NCBI GenBank assembly: GCA_031276235.1
Contig: JAISNL010000031.1
Span: forward strand, 1-35,705
Length of the DNA stretch: 35,705 nucleotides
Source: Prevotellaceae bacterium
GTDB taxonomy: Bacteria > Bacteroidota > Bacteroidia > Bacteroidales > UBA932
Direction of reading: 5' to 3'
Shown: in pieces, positions 9,837 to 18,523 of the stretch
Layout: the number at the start of each line of letters is the position of its first letter
How positions within the stretch are numbered: position 1 is the stretch's first letter
Translations under genes and position numbers: made by a program
Notes under the pieces: model-generated
Seen by the model: only the letters and a program-made list of their open reading frames with translations
Told to the model about the DNA's origin: nothing
The model's database searches: none

Positions 9837-11150
9837 TCATTCATCTCCAAATTCGTTATAAACAGGCGTATTCAAAGGCACTACGCGCAAATTGTCAAAA
9901 TAAACTTTCACATTAGTTTCAAGCGGTTCGAAAACATCAGGTATCCCAACATTGTGAAACCATGGTCCCGATTGTTTGTAGGGTGCTGCCGTCATAGAGG
10001 CTACAACATCGGCAAAAGTTTTTCCTGCATAATCGTCGCTGTCGCTGAATGGAAGCGTAATTGTGTACCAACAGTTAGGATTTTCAAACGGTACAATAGC
10101 TCCGTTTACGTACCACGGGCGATACAGCATGCAATATTTATCAGTACCTGAACCATCAGCCATTACCATGCGTACAAGTCCTGAATTCCAATCTCCTTCT
10201 ACATATATGTCCATTTGCACTGCCGCCATATTTGCAGCGGTATTTCCGGGAATAACATCGAGCAGAGCCGCTGGCCAGTCGGCGGAGTTTGTCCAGTAGC
10301 GTTTGTCGGCAGAAGCGGCAATGGCAGTTCCTGTGGCATTGAAACATTGATACCCGCCCTGAGATTTCGGGCGGCTTCCTGTTGCAGGAATAATATCTGT
10401 CAATGGAGTTCCTGCATCGTCAATACCTGATGCCCACGAATAATTGTTTACATCATCGAAATTATGAAACAATCCTTTTTTGAAATTGAAATAAGCGGGA
10501 GAATAAGCGCCGCCATTGATGCCTTCTACAAACAAAGCGCCGCCATCGTCAGAAACGCCCGAAGGTACGGTAACAATACAGAATTTGCCATCTATATTAT
10601 CCGAAATTATATTTTCTTCCGTTACTGTTATATCTCCCGGAAATGTTATTTTTGTTATTCCATGTAAACCTGTTCCGTAAACGGTAATTTCCTCTCCTGC
10701 TTGAGCCATTGTGTGCGAAATGCTTGTAATGGATGGTGCTGCCAAACGTATTTCAAACTTGTATTCATATTGATTTCCGTTTTTTTCCAAAACAATGGTA
10801 TTTCGCAGTAACGGGTCGGCATCCAATATCGGAGTTTCGCTTGAAATGCTTACCACTACGTTGGCATCCGTCAGCAATGCGGTATTGAAAAATGTAGAAC
10901 GTCCGTTGATATAAATTTTTTGCAGACCAGTAAAACCCGAACCTTCCAAGCGTACAGTCTGTCCCAAACGGGCATATTGTACAAGTCTATCGGGAACAGA
11001 AGATTGCGCATCTTCCAGATAAACGGCGATGATCTTCATTGGCGTATTCAAGTCATCTTTATCATCATCTTTGCACGATGTAAAACAAATTATTGATAAG
11101 CTTGCAATCACAAGCCATGTAAAAAGATTTTTATTTATTATATTTTTCAT
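9837..11150 (-). CDS. Surface glycan-binding lipoprotein (SGBP, XusE-like position)
   Basis: Non-catalytic surface protein that should hold xylan for the adjacent SusC/SusD and xylanase. The 437-residue protein has a lipoprotein signal peptide ending CFTSC (Cys26), then KDDDKDD, a strong acidic export signal. Two IPT/TIG-type immunoglobulin-like domains follow (about 36-134 and 135-225; APSITSISHTMAQAGEEITV opens the second). The C-terminal half (about 228-430, from GLFHNFDD to VKVYFDNLRVVPL) resembles the glycan-binding domain of Bacteroides SGBP-B proteins and is rich in Trp and Tyr (NCWYTITLPF, GPWFHNVG). It begins 11 bp after SusD and ends 34 bp before the xylanase start, so it belongs to the same operon. 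The exact ligand is inferred from the neighbour. Confidence 0.85.
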   Translation of the reverse strand: MKNIINKNLFTWLVIASLSIICFTSCKDDDKDDLNTPMKIIAVYLEDAQSSVPDRLVQYARLGQTVRLEGSGFTGLQKIYINGRSTFFNTALLTDANVVVSISSETPILDADPLLRNTIVLEKNGNQYEYKFEIRLAAPSITSISHTMAQAGEEITVYGTGLHGITKITFPGDITVTEENIISDNIDGKFCIVTVPSGVSDDGGALFVEGINGGAYSPAYFNFKKGLFHNFDDVNNYSWASGIDDAGTPLTDIIPATGSRPKSQGGYQCFNATGTAIAASADKRYWTNSADWPAALLDVIPGNTAANMAAVQMDIYVEGDWNSGLVRMVMADGSGTDKYCMLYRPWYVNGAIVPFENPNCWYTITLPFSDSDDYAGKTFADVVASMTAAPYKQSGPWFHNVGIPDVFEPLETNVKVYFDNLRVVPLNTPVYNEFGDE

Positions 11151-11161
11151 TTTGATGTATT

Positions 11162-12817
11162 TTAAAATAAATCTGTTATTCTTTCTTCAGTAAATTGATA
11201 TGGTACAGGAGATTCTTTGAGCAACGGATTTTTAATTACTTCATCTGATGGATAAGGTAATAAAAACACTGATGCATCTATATTTCCAACGGCTCGTGTG
11301 GTTTCATCCCGCGAACTGTCCAAAGTTAAAATGTTGGGCGATTCGAAAAGGAAAGGCACAATTGTTTCTCTGTGCTGAGCAATAAGATATTCTATCACAT
11401 CCTGCTGTTTGTAGTATGAACGGCTAAGCAAATCGTACCAGTATTGCCCCTCCATGCAAAATTCAACACGGCGTTCGTAGCGTATGTCTTCGTATGAAAT
11501 GCTTGATTTTTGAGGCATTTTTGCACGGCTGCGCACTTTGTTGAAATACAGTAAGGCATCGTTATCTGTTGTTGTGGCATTATTCCCCAATATTGCTTCT
11601 GCATAATTAAGATAAACTTCAGCCAAACGCAGCATATATGTATTTAGAGCAGAATTCATGCGCCCAATGGCGGGATTATCTTTTGTAGAACCTACTACTC
11701 CTTTTTTAACATTCAGCATCTGTTGTCCGTTGCTTCGCTGGCACAGCAAACCGCCGCCTGCTTTGTTAATTTCAGGATAAAAGTCTCCATATCCCATCCA
11801 TGTAGCTCTGCGCCTGATAGTGTCGGTAAGTTCATATTCCTTTATTACATCGTAAGTAGCTCGAGTCCAGTCTCCCCATGCTGCATCGTCGCCTGTAATT
11901 TCAGAACTGTATGCAAAATATGCCTGATGATTGTTTATAACGCCCCAGCCTGTTGTACTGTTCATTCCCGGTACCCATTGAAAAGCAAACATTGATTCGC
12001 TGTTATTGTTGTATTCTATTTTGAACAGGTTGGAATAATCGTTCAGCAGTTCATACTTGCTGTTATTAATAACTTTTTCAGCCGCTTTTTTTGCAAGTTC
12101 CAGATATTCGTTGTTGCGCGTTCCTGAATTTGGATTTGTGATATTAGATACATATCCCGAATACGCCAAATACATGCGCGACAACATTCCGAATGCGCTG
12201 TATTTATCAATACGTCCCGATTCGGGTGCATTTTCGGGCAAATATTTAGCGGCAAATTCCAAATCGCGTATTGCAAATTCAAACACATCGTTGCGCGGAT
12301 TTGTGTTTATAACAGGATTATTAACTATATCCGTAGGATCTTCCGATATAATAGCATTGCCCCACAATGATGCCAAATACCAATATGCAGTACCGCGCAT
12401 AAAACGAGCTTCGCCAATATATTGATTTTTTATTTCATCGCTTGCGGAACTTTCTTTGATACTTATAACCACTTTGTTTGATTGCTGTACAACCTGATAA
12501 AATGAAGACCATGCGCTTACCAGAGGACCTGTAAGACCTGTTATTGAAAAATCGGCAAAAGGATAGATATAGTTTGAATAGGGAGCATAGAGATTATATG
12601 ATGCTCCATCGCCCAAACCATAATAAAATTGCGAATTGAAATCTGCCCAAACTACATTATATAAAGGCGATGTAAGAGCCGAAAGATTTTCGGCAGTTAA
12701 ACTGCTTCCAGTAACCAGATTGTTGGGTTTGATTTCAAGGAAATCACTGCACGAACTTAATGATAAAGTTAGCGCTATTGTAACCAAATATATTAATTTT
12801 TTAGTTGTCATTTTCAT
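11162..12817 (-). CDS. SusD/RagB-family glycan-binding lipoprotein (xylan locus)
   Basis: Lid protein of a SusCD transporter that binds oligosaccharide at the outer surface. I start at 12817 rather than 12889: that ATG, 10 bp after the SusC stop, opens on a lipoprotein signal ending LSLSSC (Cys23). The alternative start at 12811 cannot be excluded. Family features are the helical N-terminal TPR-like part (from TGSSLTAENLSALTSPLYNV), the conserved helix LRLAEVYLNYAEAILGN, RYERRVEFCMEGQYWYDLLSR, and the C-terminal YPSDEVIKNPLLKES. The 551-residue length is normal. The partner SusC is directly upstream. Confidence 0.95.
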   Translation of the reverse strand: MKMTTKKLIYLVTIALTLSLSSCSDFLEIKPNNLVTGSSLTAENLSALTSPLYNVVWADFNSQFYYGLGDGASYNLYAPYSNYIYPFADFSITGLTGPLVSAWSSFYQVVQQSNKVVISIKESSASDEIKNQYIGEARFMRGTAYWYLASLWGNAIISEDPTDIVNNPVINTNPRNDVFEFAIRDLEFAAKYLPENAPESGRIDKYSAFGMLSRMYLAYSGYVSNITNPNSGTRNNEYLELAKKAAEKVINNSKYELLNDYSNLFKIEYNNNSESMFAFQWVPGMNSTTGWGVINNHQAYFAYSSEITGDDAAWGDWTRATYDVIKEYELTDTIRRRATWMGYGDFYPEINKAGGGLLCQRSNGQQMLNVKKGVVGSTKDNPAIGRMNSALNTYMLRLAEVYLNYAEAILGNNATTTDNDALLYFNKVRSRAKMPQKSSISYEDIRYERRVEFCMEGQYWYDLLSRSYYKQQDVIEYLIAQHRETIVPFLFESPNILTLDSSRDETTRAVGNIDASVFLLPYPSDEVIKNPLLKESPVPYQFTEERITDLF

Positions 12818-12827
12818 ATCATTTATT

Positions 12828-15800
12828 TTAGAAGGTAATATTAATTCCGAATGTATAAATACGCGGCGAGGGATAACGTCCGAAATCAACGCCGTTTAGC
12901 TGATTGCCGTTGCTGTACGAGATTCCTATTTCAGGGTCGTATCCAGAATAGCCGGTAAATGTATATACATTTTGCAGGTTCACATACAGTTTTACTGTTT
13001 GAACTCCGAATTTGTTTGTCAGTTTGCTCGGCAGAGTATATCCCAGCGATATGTTTTGTATGCGAAGATAAGAAGCATCTTCTACATATCTGTCGCTGAA
13101 TGCGAAGTCGTAATCAGAAGTCAGGGTTGAGAGCGGTATGCGTGGCATGTCACTGTCTCCGCCGACAATATGCAAATTACGATAATCGTTTTCTGGTCCT
13201 GCGGGGTCAATCAATCCTGTTCGCACATAATGCGTAGCTTTTGAAAACAGATTTGATATATTTCTACGTGGATTTTCCATCCATCTCCTCATATAGTTTA
13301 CTGCTTTATTGCCTACCGAGCCTGTGAGGAATACAGTTAAATCCCAATTTTTATAGGTAAATGTATTATTGATTCCGAAAGTAAATTTTGGCTCTGGATT
13401 ACCTATAAATGTAAGGTCATTTTCATCTATTTTACCATCTCCGTTACGGTCGGCGTATATGAAATCGCCAATCCAAACGCCATTAAGTTCATCTATTGGC
13501 AGGTCAAACATTACAGGAGTACGTTTTATATTACCGTTTGCATCTTTATAATAAAAATCGGTCGGTTTTTCAAAACGTCCTATTATTTGATAGCCGTAGA
13601 ACTGTCCGATAGGTTGTCCAACAACTGTTTGTGTAATGGTTGTTGTTCCGCTTTCCATGTCGGCAATGCTTCGCGGGTCTGTGCCTGTTTGAGTATTAAT
13701 AGCCAAAACTTTGTTTCGATTTGATGAAAATGTAATGCTCGAACGCCACAGGAAATCTTTTGTATTCAAGTTTACGGTATTTAACGTCAATTCAACGCCC
13801 TGATTTCGCAAAGAGCCTATGTTTACCCACGGACGGCTACTTGCTCCTGTTCCCGAAGTTCCCGAAAATACTGGCAAAGATGCTTGAAGCAAGAGGTTTT
13901 TGGTTCTCTTTGTATAAAAATCGAAAATAAATTCAATGCGATTTTTAAATAAGTTCAAATCAAAACCTATATTTATAGAATTTGTGCTTTCCCACATTAG
14001 GTTGCTGTTGGGTGTATTACTTGCAAGCAATCCTGTTCCCATGTTTGTAGGAACGGTACGATAGGCTGACATGTAAGCGTAATTGTCGGGAATATTCTGA
14101 TTGCCTACAAGTCCCCAGCCTAATCGAAGTTTCATATTGTCAATACTGTTAAGAAATTCGGTATTTTTGAAGAATCCTTCGTTAGATATTTTCCAAGCCA
14201 GCGCTGCTGATGGAAACCATCCCCAGCGATTTCCCTTTGCAAATTTTGAAGATCCATCGCGCCGTAATGTTGCAGTCAATAGATATTTGTCGTCGAATGA
14301 ATAGAATGCCCTACCAAAGTACGAAAGAATTGCGCTTGCGCCTGTGTAGCCATTATTTGCTGCGGTTGTAGCATCGCCTAAGGTTAAGTCGGTAGCGCCG
14401 TTAGTTGTAAATCCTGTACGCGAGCCTGACAAATAATCCCATGATGATTTTTGCATTTCTTGTCCCAGCATGGCATTTATACTGTGTATTCCAAATTTCT
14501 TATTATAGGTAATAACATTGTGCCAATTCCAATATTTGTTGTATTGTTTTGAATATTCGCCTTGATTATTGTCTTCAAATTGAGTAGCCGAAAGGTAATA
14601 AGTAGGTTGAAACCTATAAGTACTCGTTATACCATAATTAAAAGAGAGTTCGGTACGAAATGTTAGTCCGTCTATAATAGAGGCTTCGGCATAAGTATTA
14701 CCGCGTATGCCTGTAATTTCGTTTCTATTGTCGACAAGCGAAGCCAGCGCCATTGGATTTTTCGGCATAAACTGTTCTTCTGTTCCTGCAAAAGAGCCAT
14801 CTGCATTGCGAACAGGCACGTCGGGTGTTGTTCGTATTGCAGTAGAAATCAATGATTGATCCGAAACCGTAAGTTTTTGATTTGAATTGCTGAAAGCAAA
14901 ATTGATACCTGCTTTCAGAAAATCTTTTACCTGAGCATCAAAATTACCTGTTAAATTCAAGCGTTTAAATCCAGAGCCTATAGCAATACCATCCTGATTA
15001 AGATAACCTGCTGTCATGGCATAAGTGTTTTTTTCTCCGCCGCCTGAAATAGAAATATTATGGCTGTGCATAAAGGCGCTTATAAACAGTTCGTCCTGCC
15101 AGTCTGTTCCTTCGCCCAGTAAATCGGGACGTACAAAATTGTTGTTCCATTGAGAAATGCCCAACTCGGCTAAAGTATTACGATGTGTGGCATATTCGCG
15201 CAAATTGAGTACATCTAATTTGCAGGGTATTTGCTGCCAGCCCATATAGCCATTATAACTAATCGAAGCATCGCCTTTTTGACCTCGTTTGGTTGTAATG
15301 ATAATAACGCCGTTTGAAGCCCGCGAACCGTAAATGGCAGTAGCCGATGCATCTTTCAATATGTCAATAGAAACAATATCGGCAGGATTGACAAAGGCTA
15401 TTGCATTAGTATTTGTGTTGTTGTCACCTGCAGAGCCACCGTCAATAATTGCTCCGTCTATCACATAAATAGGTTCGTTTGATGCGCTTAACGAACTTAT
15501 ACCTCTAATTCTGATAGAGGTACTTGCGCCCGGCATACCCGAATTTTGAGTCATCTGTACGCCTGCCGCTCTGTTCAATATCTGATCAATGGAAGTAACT
15601 ACCGATTTTGTAACAGCATCCGAAGATACGGAAACAACAGAACCTGTCAAATCGCTTCTTTTCATCTGCCCGTAACCTATTACAACAGATTCTGCTATCG
15701 TTGTAACATCTTCTTCCATCAATACATTGATAAGAGTTCTGCCTGCCACAGTTTCGTTTACTGTCTTGTAACTAATATATGAGAACGATAATACTGCATT

Positions 15801-16052
15801 TTCATCAGTGACAGTGATAGAATAATTTCCATTCTCATCGGTACTTGCATATCTGTTGGTTCCCTGAACCAAAACAATAACTCCGGTTACAGGTCCGTTA
15901 GAGTCGGTAACCTGACCTTTAACTACAATTCCTTCTTGCGCCGACAAACTCAAAGGAATCAATAACATACATAGATAAATAAATACGCGCAGGCAATATT
16001 TCGTGTAAATATTCTTTACAGCCCGCCTTTTTCTTTGTTTGGTTAAATTCAT
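12828..16052 (-). CDS. SusC/RagA-family TonB-dependent transporter (xylan locus)
   Basis: Outer-membrane channel that imports oligosaccharides with SusD, powered by TonB. It has 1074 residues. A basic N-terminus and signal peptide end near LSLSAQ (39). A carboxypeptidase-regulatory-like domain spans about 43-113 (VVKGQVTDSNGPVTGVIV). The TonB-box region is AESVVIGYGQ (120-129), followed by the plug (DLTGSVVSVSSD, RIRGISSLSASNEPIYVIDG, ILKDASATAIYGSRASNGVI) and the beta-barrel, ending with aromatic ITF. It is first in the operon SusC-SusD-SGBP-GH10, a single-pair version of the xus/xyn10C cluster known from Bacteroides and Prevotella. No regulator gene is adjacent. Confidence 0.96.
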   Translation of the reverse strand: MNLTKQRKRRAVKNIYTKYCLRVFIYLCMLLIPLSLSAQEGIVVKGQVTDSNGPVTGVIVLVQGTNRYASTDENGNYSITVTDENAVLSFSYISYKTVNETVAGRTLINVLMEEDVTTIAESVVIGYGQMKRSDLTGSVVSVSSDAVTKSVVTSIDQILNRAAGVQMTQNSGMPGASTSIRIRGISSLSASNEPIYVIDGAIIDGGSAGDNNTNTNAIAFVNPADIVSIDILKDASATAIYGSRASNGVIIITTKRGQKGDASISYNGYMGWQQIPCKLDVLNLREYATHRNTLAELGISQWNNNFVRPDLLGEGTDWQDELFISAFMHSHNISISGGGEKNTYAMTAGYLNQDGIAIGSGFKRLNLTGNFDAQVKDFLKAGINFAFSNSNQKLTVSDQSLISTAIRTTPDVPVRNADGSFAGTEEQFMPKNPMALASLVDNRNEITGIRGNTYAEASIIDGLTFRTELSFNYGITSTYRFQPTYYLSATQFEDNNQGEYSKQYNKYWNWHNVITYNKKFGIHSINAMLGQEMQKSSWDYLSGSRTGFTTNGATDLTLGDATTAANNGYTGASAILSYFGRAFYSFDDKYLLTATLRRDGSSKFAKGNRWGWFPSAALAWKISNEGFFKNTEFLNSIDNMKLRLGWGLVGNQNIPDNYAYMSAYRTVPTNMGTGLLASNTPNSNLMWESTNSINIGFDLNLFKNRIEFIFDFYTKRTKNLLLQASLPVFSGTSGTGASSRPWVNIGSLRNQGVELTLNTVNLNTKDFLWRSSITFSSNRNKVLAINTQTGTDPRSIADMESGTTTITQTVVGQPIGQFYGYQIIGRFEKPTDFYYKDANGNIKRTPVMFDLPIDELNGVWIGDFIYADRNGDGKIDENDLTFIGNPEPKFTFGINNTFTYKNWDLTVFLTGSVGNKAVNYMRRWMENPRRNISNLFSKATHYVRTGLIDPAGPENDYRNLHIVGGDSDMPRIPLSTLTSDYDFAFSDRYVEDASYLRIQNISLGYTLPSKLTNKFGVQTVKLYVNLQNVYTFTGYSGYDPEIGISYSNGNQLNGVDFGRYPSPRIYTFGINITF

Positions 16053-16093
16053 ACTTGCATTTTTTAGTAAATGATATTATAACTTCGTTTTTT

Positions 16094-16111
16094 AACATGC
16101 TTTCACATGTT
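16094..16111. promoter_or_regulatory. Inverted repeat AACATG-N6-CATGTT in the xylan operon leader
   Basis: Perfect 6-bp arms (16094-16099 and 16106-16111) lie about 15 bp downstream of the -7 element, near or just after the expected transcription start. This may be a regulator site or a leader hairpin. Confidence 0.35.
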
Positions 16112-16125
16112 CACAAATTGCAAAA

Positions 16126-16157
16126 CAAAGGTAAATTAAAAAATCGATTAGTACAAA
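16126..16157 (-). promoter_or_regulatory. Bacteroidota-type promoter of the xylan operon
   Basis: On the minus strand TACCTTTG (16126-16133) is preceded by TTTG (16154-16157) with a 20-bp spacer. The leader would be about 70 nt. An inverted repeat lies 6 bp upstream of the -33 element. Confidence 0.6.
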
Positions 16158-16163
16158 ATATAA

Positions 16164-16193
16164 ATGTAACATCTGTCTTTTCGCATGTTACAT
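16164..16193. promoter_or_regulatory. Operator-like inverted repeat ATGTAACAT-N12-ATGTTACAT
   Basis: Perfect 9-bp arms (16164-16172 and 16185-16193) are separated by 12 bp, just upstream of the -33 element of the xylan operon. Further copies of the half-site occur at 16228-16234 (GTTACAT), 16238-16246 (ATGTTACAT) and 16299-16306 (ATGTAACA). The position suits an activator site. Confidence 0.5.
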
Positions 16194-16373
16194 CATTGCA
16201 TTAAATCCAACATTTTGCTTATTGCAGGTTACATAAAATGTTACATTCTAAAAAAACGCAAAGAAAATAAATATATTTTCACAGTCTCTATTTCAATTAT
16301 GTAACAAATTACTCAACTCGTGACGACAATATAAATTTAGAGAAGTTATTTGTCTTGTATGAAACAATTCAGG

Positions 16374-17183
16374 TTAAAGTTTTTCAAGCATTTTTTTTAT
16401 CAGTTCCGTCATTTTCACTTCGGCTGCCGCTCCTACTTTTTGAACTTCTTCGTGCGAAACTTCTATTATTTTTCCTTCTACTCCAAGATCAGTAATTATA
16501 GAAATCGCAAACACTGGAATATTCGAATGTCGCGCAACAATTACTTCCGGCACTGTTGACATGCCTACGGCATCGCCACCTATAATTCTGAAATATTTGT
16601 ATTCTGACGGTGTTTCAAATGTAGGTCCTGTTGTGCCTACATAAACGCCATGTTGTATTTTTATTCCGAGGTCTGCGGCGGTTTTGTCGGCAAGGGAAAT
16701 TAGTTTTTTGCTGTATGCTTCGCTCATATCAGGAAAACGCACACCAAGTTCATTATGGTTTTTTCCTAAAAGTGGATTCGGCATAAGATTTATATGGTCG
16801 CGCAAAATCATTAAATCGCCTGTCTCAAAATCAGGATTCACTCCGCCGCTTGCATTCGATACAAATAAATACTTAATATTCAGTTCTTTCATCACTCTAA
16901 CTGGAAATGTTACCTGTTTCATGTCGTAGCCTTCATAAAAATGGAATCGACCTTGCATTGCCATTACATTTTTGCCTCCAAGTTGTCCAAAAATCAAGCG
17001 TCCGCTATGTCCTTCTACCGTTGATACGGGAAAATTTGGAATGTCTGCATATTCGAGAATTTCTTGATTTTCAATTTTCTTTACCAATCCGCCCAAACCT
17101 GTTCCGAGAATTATTCCGATTTCAGGCTGTGTTTTTATTTTACTGCAAATAAAATTTGCCGTTTCTTTTATTTTTCCTGTCAT
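16374..17183 (-). CDS. punA: Purine nucleoside phosphorylase, class I (trimeric type)
   Basis: Splits purine nucleosides with phosphate into free base and ribose-1-phosphate in the cytosol. I start at 17183, giving 269 residues and a normal family N-terminus (MTGKIKETANFI), not at 17222. Motifs: IILGTGLGGLV (25-34, phosphate loop), EGHSGRL (57-63), HFYEGY (81-86), SNASGGVNP (109-117), GPTFETPSEYKYF (186-198, Glu190 contacts the purine) and GMSTVPE (207-213). In SIITDLG the residue that is Asn in the usual guanine/hypoxanthine enzymes is Asp232. It lies between the two Sus loci but has its own upstream region, so co-transcription with either is not shown. Ribose-1-phosphate release would fit the neighbouring ribose locus. 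Confidence 0.92.
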   Translation of the reverse strand: MTGKIKETANFICSKIKTQPEIGIILGTGLGGLVKKIENQEILEYADIPNFPVSTVEGHSGRLIFGQLGGKNVMAMQGRFHFYEGYDMKQVTFPVRVMKELNIKYLFVSNASGGVNPDFETGDLMILRDHINLMPNPLLGKNHNELGVRFPDMSEAYSKKLISLADKTAADLGIKIQHGVYVGTTGPTFETPSEYKYFRIIGGDAVGMSTVPEVIVARHSNIPVFAISIITDLGVEGKIIEVSHEEVQKVGAAAEVKMTELIKKMLEKL

Positions 17184-17442
17184 AATATGTAGTATTAGTA
17201 ATAATTTATTGTTATTAAGCAAAATATAGCCTTTTATTGAACCATAATAAAATGAATAAAATACATTTTTAAAAAAGGTTTTTGACGAAGCAAAATTACA
17301 AATATTTTTAATATTTTTGGTTTTCTCGATAATATTATTTTAAGACTTTTTCAAAACCATTAAAGTTTTAAAATATAATACTGATTGACAAAAATTTCAG
17401 ATAGTATCATACAATGTGTGATAGCATCCAGTACCTAATTTA

Positions 17443-17481
17443 AACAACGAAAACTGCTTTTTTTGAGCAGTTCTCGTTGTT
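17443..17481 (-). terminator. Hairpin terminator of the ribose-type operon
   Basis: Two 16-bp arms (17443-17458 and 17466-17481) are complementary with one G-U wobble on the minus strand and enclose a 7-nt loop. It lies 28 bp after the permease stop. There is only a weak T-rich tail, but the stem is long. Confidence 0.7.
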
Positions 17482-17508
17482 ATTTAACATCAAACCTGTT
17501 TTATGAAA

Positions 17509-18519
17509 TTAATTTCCTCCCGACAAAACGATAAGCGATAATCCTGCTAGAAAAAATAAAAACATAATTGTTAAAAGTCTATTCACCGATTTATTGCCTT
17601 TGGTAAATTCTTTCCATATAAACACTCCCCATAAAGCAGCTATCATAGGAGCGCCCTGTCCCAAAGCATAAGAAATGGGAGCGCCAGCTTTTCCTGCGGC
17701 AATATAACTGAATAAAGTGCCTAATGCCCAAATACAGCCGCCGAAAATACCTACAAGATGAGTACCGAATTTGCCTGAAAAATATTGTTTATATGTTACT
17801 TTTTCCCCTACAAAGGGCTTTTTCATTACAAACGTATTGAACAGAAAATTGCTAATAAAAATACCTGTTGCAAAAATAAAAAATGCCGTATAGGGAATAG
17901 CAAGTCCATTTGTTGGAGATTCAAAATTATTCAAATCCATAGCAGACGCAACAAAACGATAGAAAAATGACATTAATACGCCTGCTACAGCCGCAAGTAA
18001 TATTCCTTTTTTTACATTCGGATTGGCAACTCCGCTCCTGTTGTTTTTACCTGAAGCAATTCCATTGCATATTATGGCTATCACAATTAACGCAACTCCA
18101 ATAAACAGTAATGCAGGATCGCCTTTGGGTGTGCTGAAATAATTGATGAATACGCCTAAAACCAAAGCCAAGCCAACTCCCAAGGGAAAAGCAACAGCCA
18201 TGCCTGCTATTGATACCGATGCTGAAAGCAATATATTGGAAGCATTGAAGATAACGCCGCCAATAAACGCGTTTAATATGTTGCCGCCTTCTATTTGCTG
18301 AATGTCTTCAATAAAACTTCTGCCAGAATCGCCAATACTGCCCAATGTAAAAGCCATTATAACGGCAAATATCAGGATTCCTATAGTATAATCCCAATAA
18401 AACAATTCGTATCTCCATGTTTTACCTGCCAGTTTTTGAGTATTTCCCCACGATCCCCAGCATAACATCGTGACGATGCAAAATAATATTGCCAACGAAT
18501 AATTTTCTATTATAAACAT
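17509..18519 (-). CDS. GRP/RhaT-type sugar permease (DMT superfamily), probable ribose uptake
   Basis: A 336-residue inner-membrane protein with about ten hydrophobic helices and short loops. The N-terminal LCWGSWGNTQKLAG (19-32) and the late APISYALGQGAPMIAALWGVF are typical of the glucose/ribose porter and rhamnose-symporter relatives of the drug/metabolite transporter superfamily. It begins 4 bp after the ADP-ribosylglycohydrolase-like gene and is last in the operon, so it likely carries the sugar freed in the periplasm, which the ribokinase then phosphorylates. Ribose is inferred from the operon; the sequence alone gives only the family. Confidence 0.85.
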   Translation of the reverse strand: MFIIENYSLAILFCIVTMLCWGSWGNTQKLAGKTWRYELFYWDYTIGILIFAVIMAFTLGSIGDSGRSFIEDIQQIEGGNILNAFIGGVIFNASNILLSASVSIAGMAVAFPLGVGLALVLGVFINYFSTPKGDPALLFIGVALIVIAIICNGIASGKNNRSGVANPNVKKGILLAAVAGVLMSFFYRFVASAMDLNNFESPTNGLAIPYTAFFIFATGIFISNFLFNTFVMKKPFVGEKVTYKQYFSGKFGTHLVGIFGGCIWALGTLFSYIAAGKAGAPISYALGQGAPMIAALWGVFIWKEFTKGNKSVNRLLTIMFLFFLAGLSLIVLSGGN

Positions 18520-18523
18520 AACT

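Noticed and set aside
9803-9850. Upstream start of the GH10 gene, overlapping the SGBP gene
   Set aside because: The ATG at 9802 opens straight on a lipoprotein signal peptide; the longer form would bury it behind 16 extra residues.
16094-16306. Riboswitch or attenuator upstream of the xylan SusC
   Set aside because: The repeats are mostly upstream of the predicted promoter and look like protein-binding sites; no known aptamer core is present.
16374-17183. PNP gene as a member of the rus-like operon
   Set aside because: A strong hairpin (17443-17481) and about 280 further bases separate it from the permease gene, so co-transcription is not supported, although a functional link remains possible.
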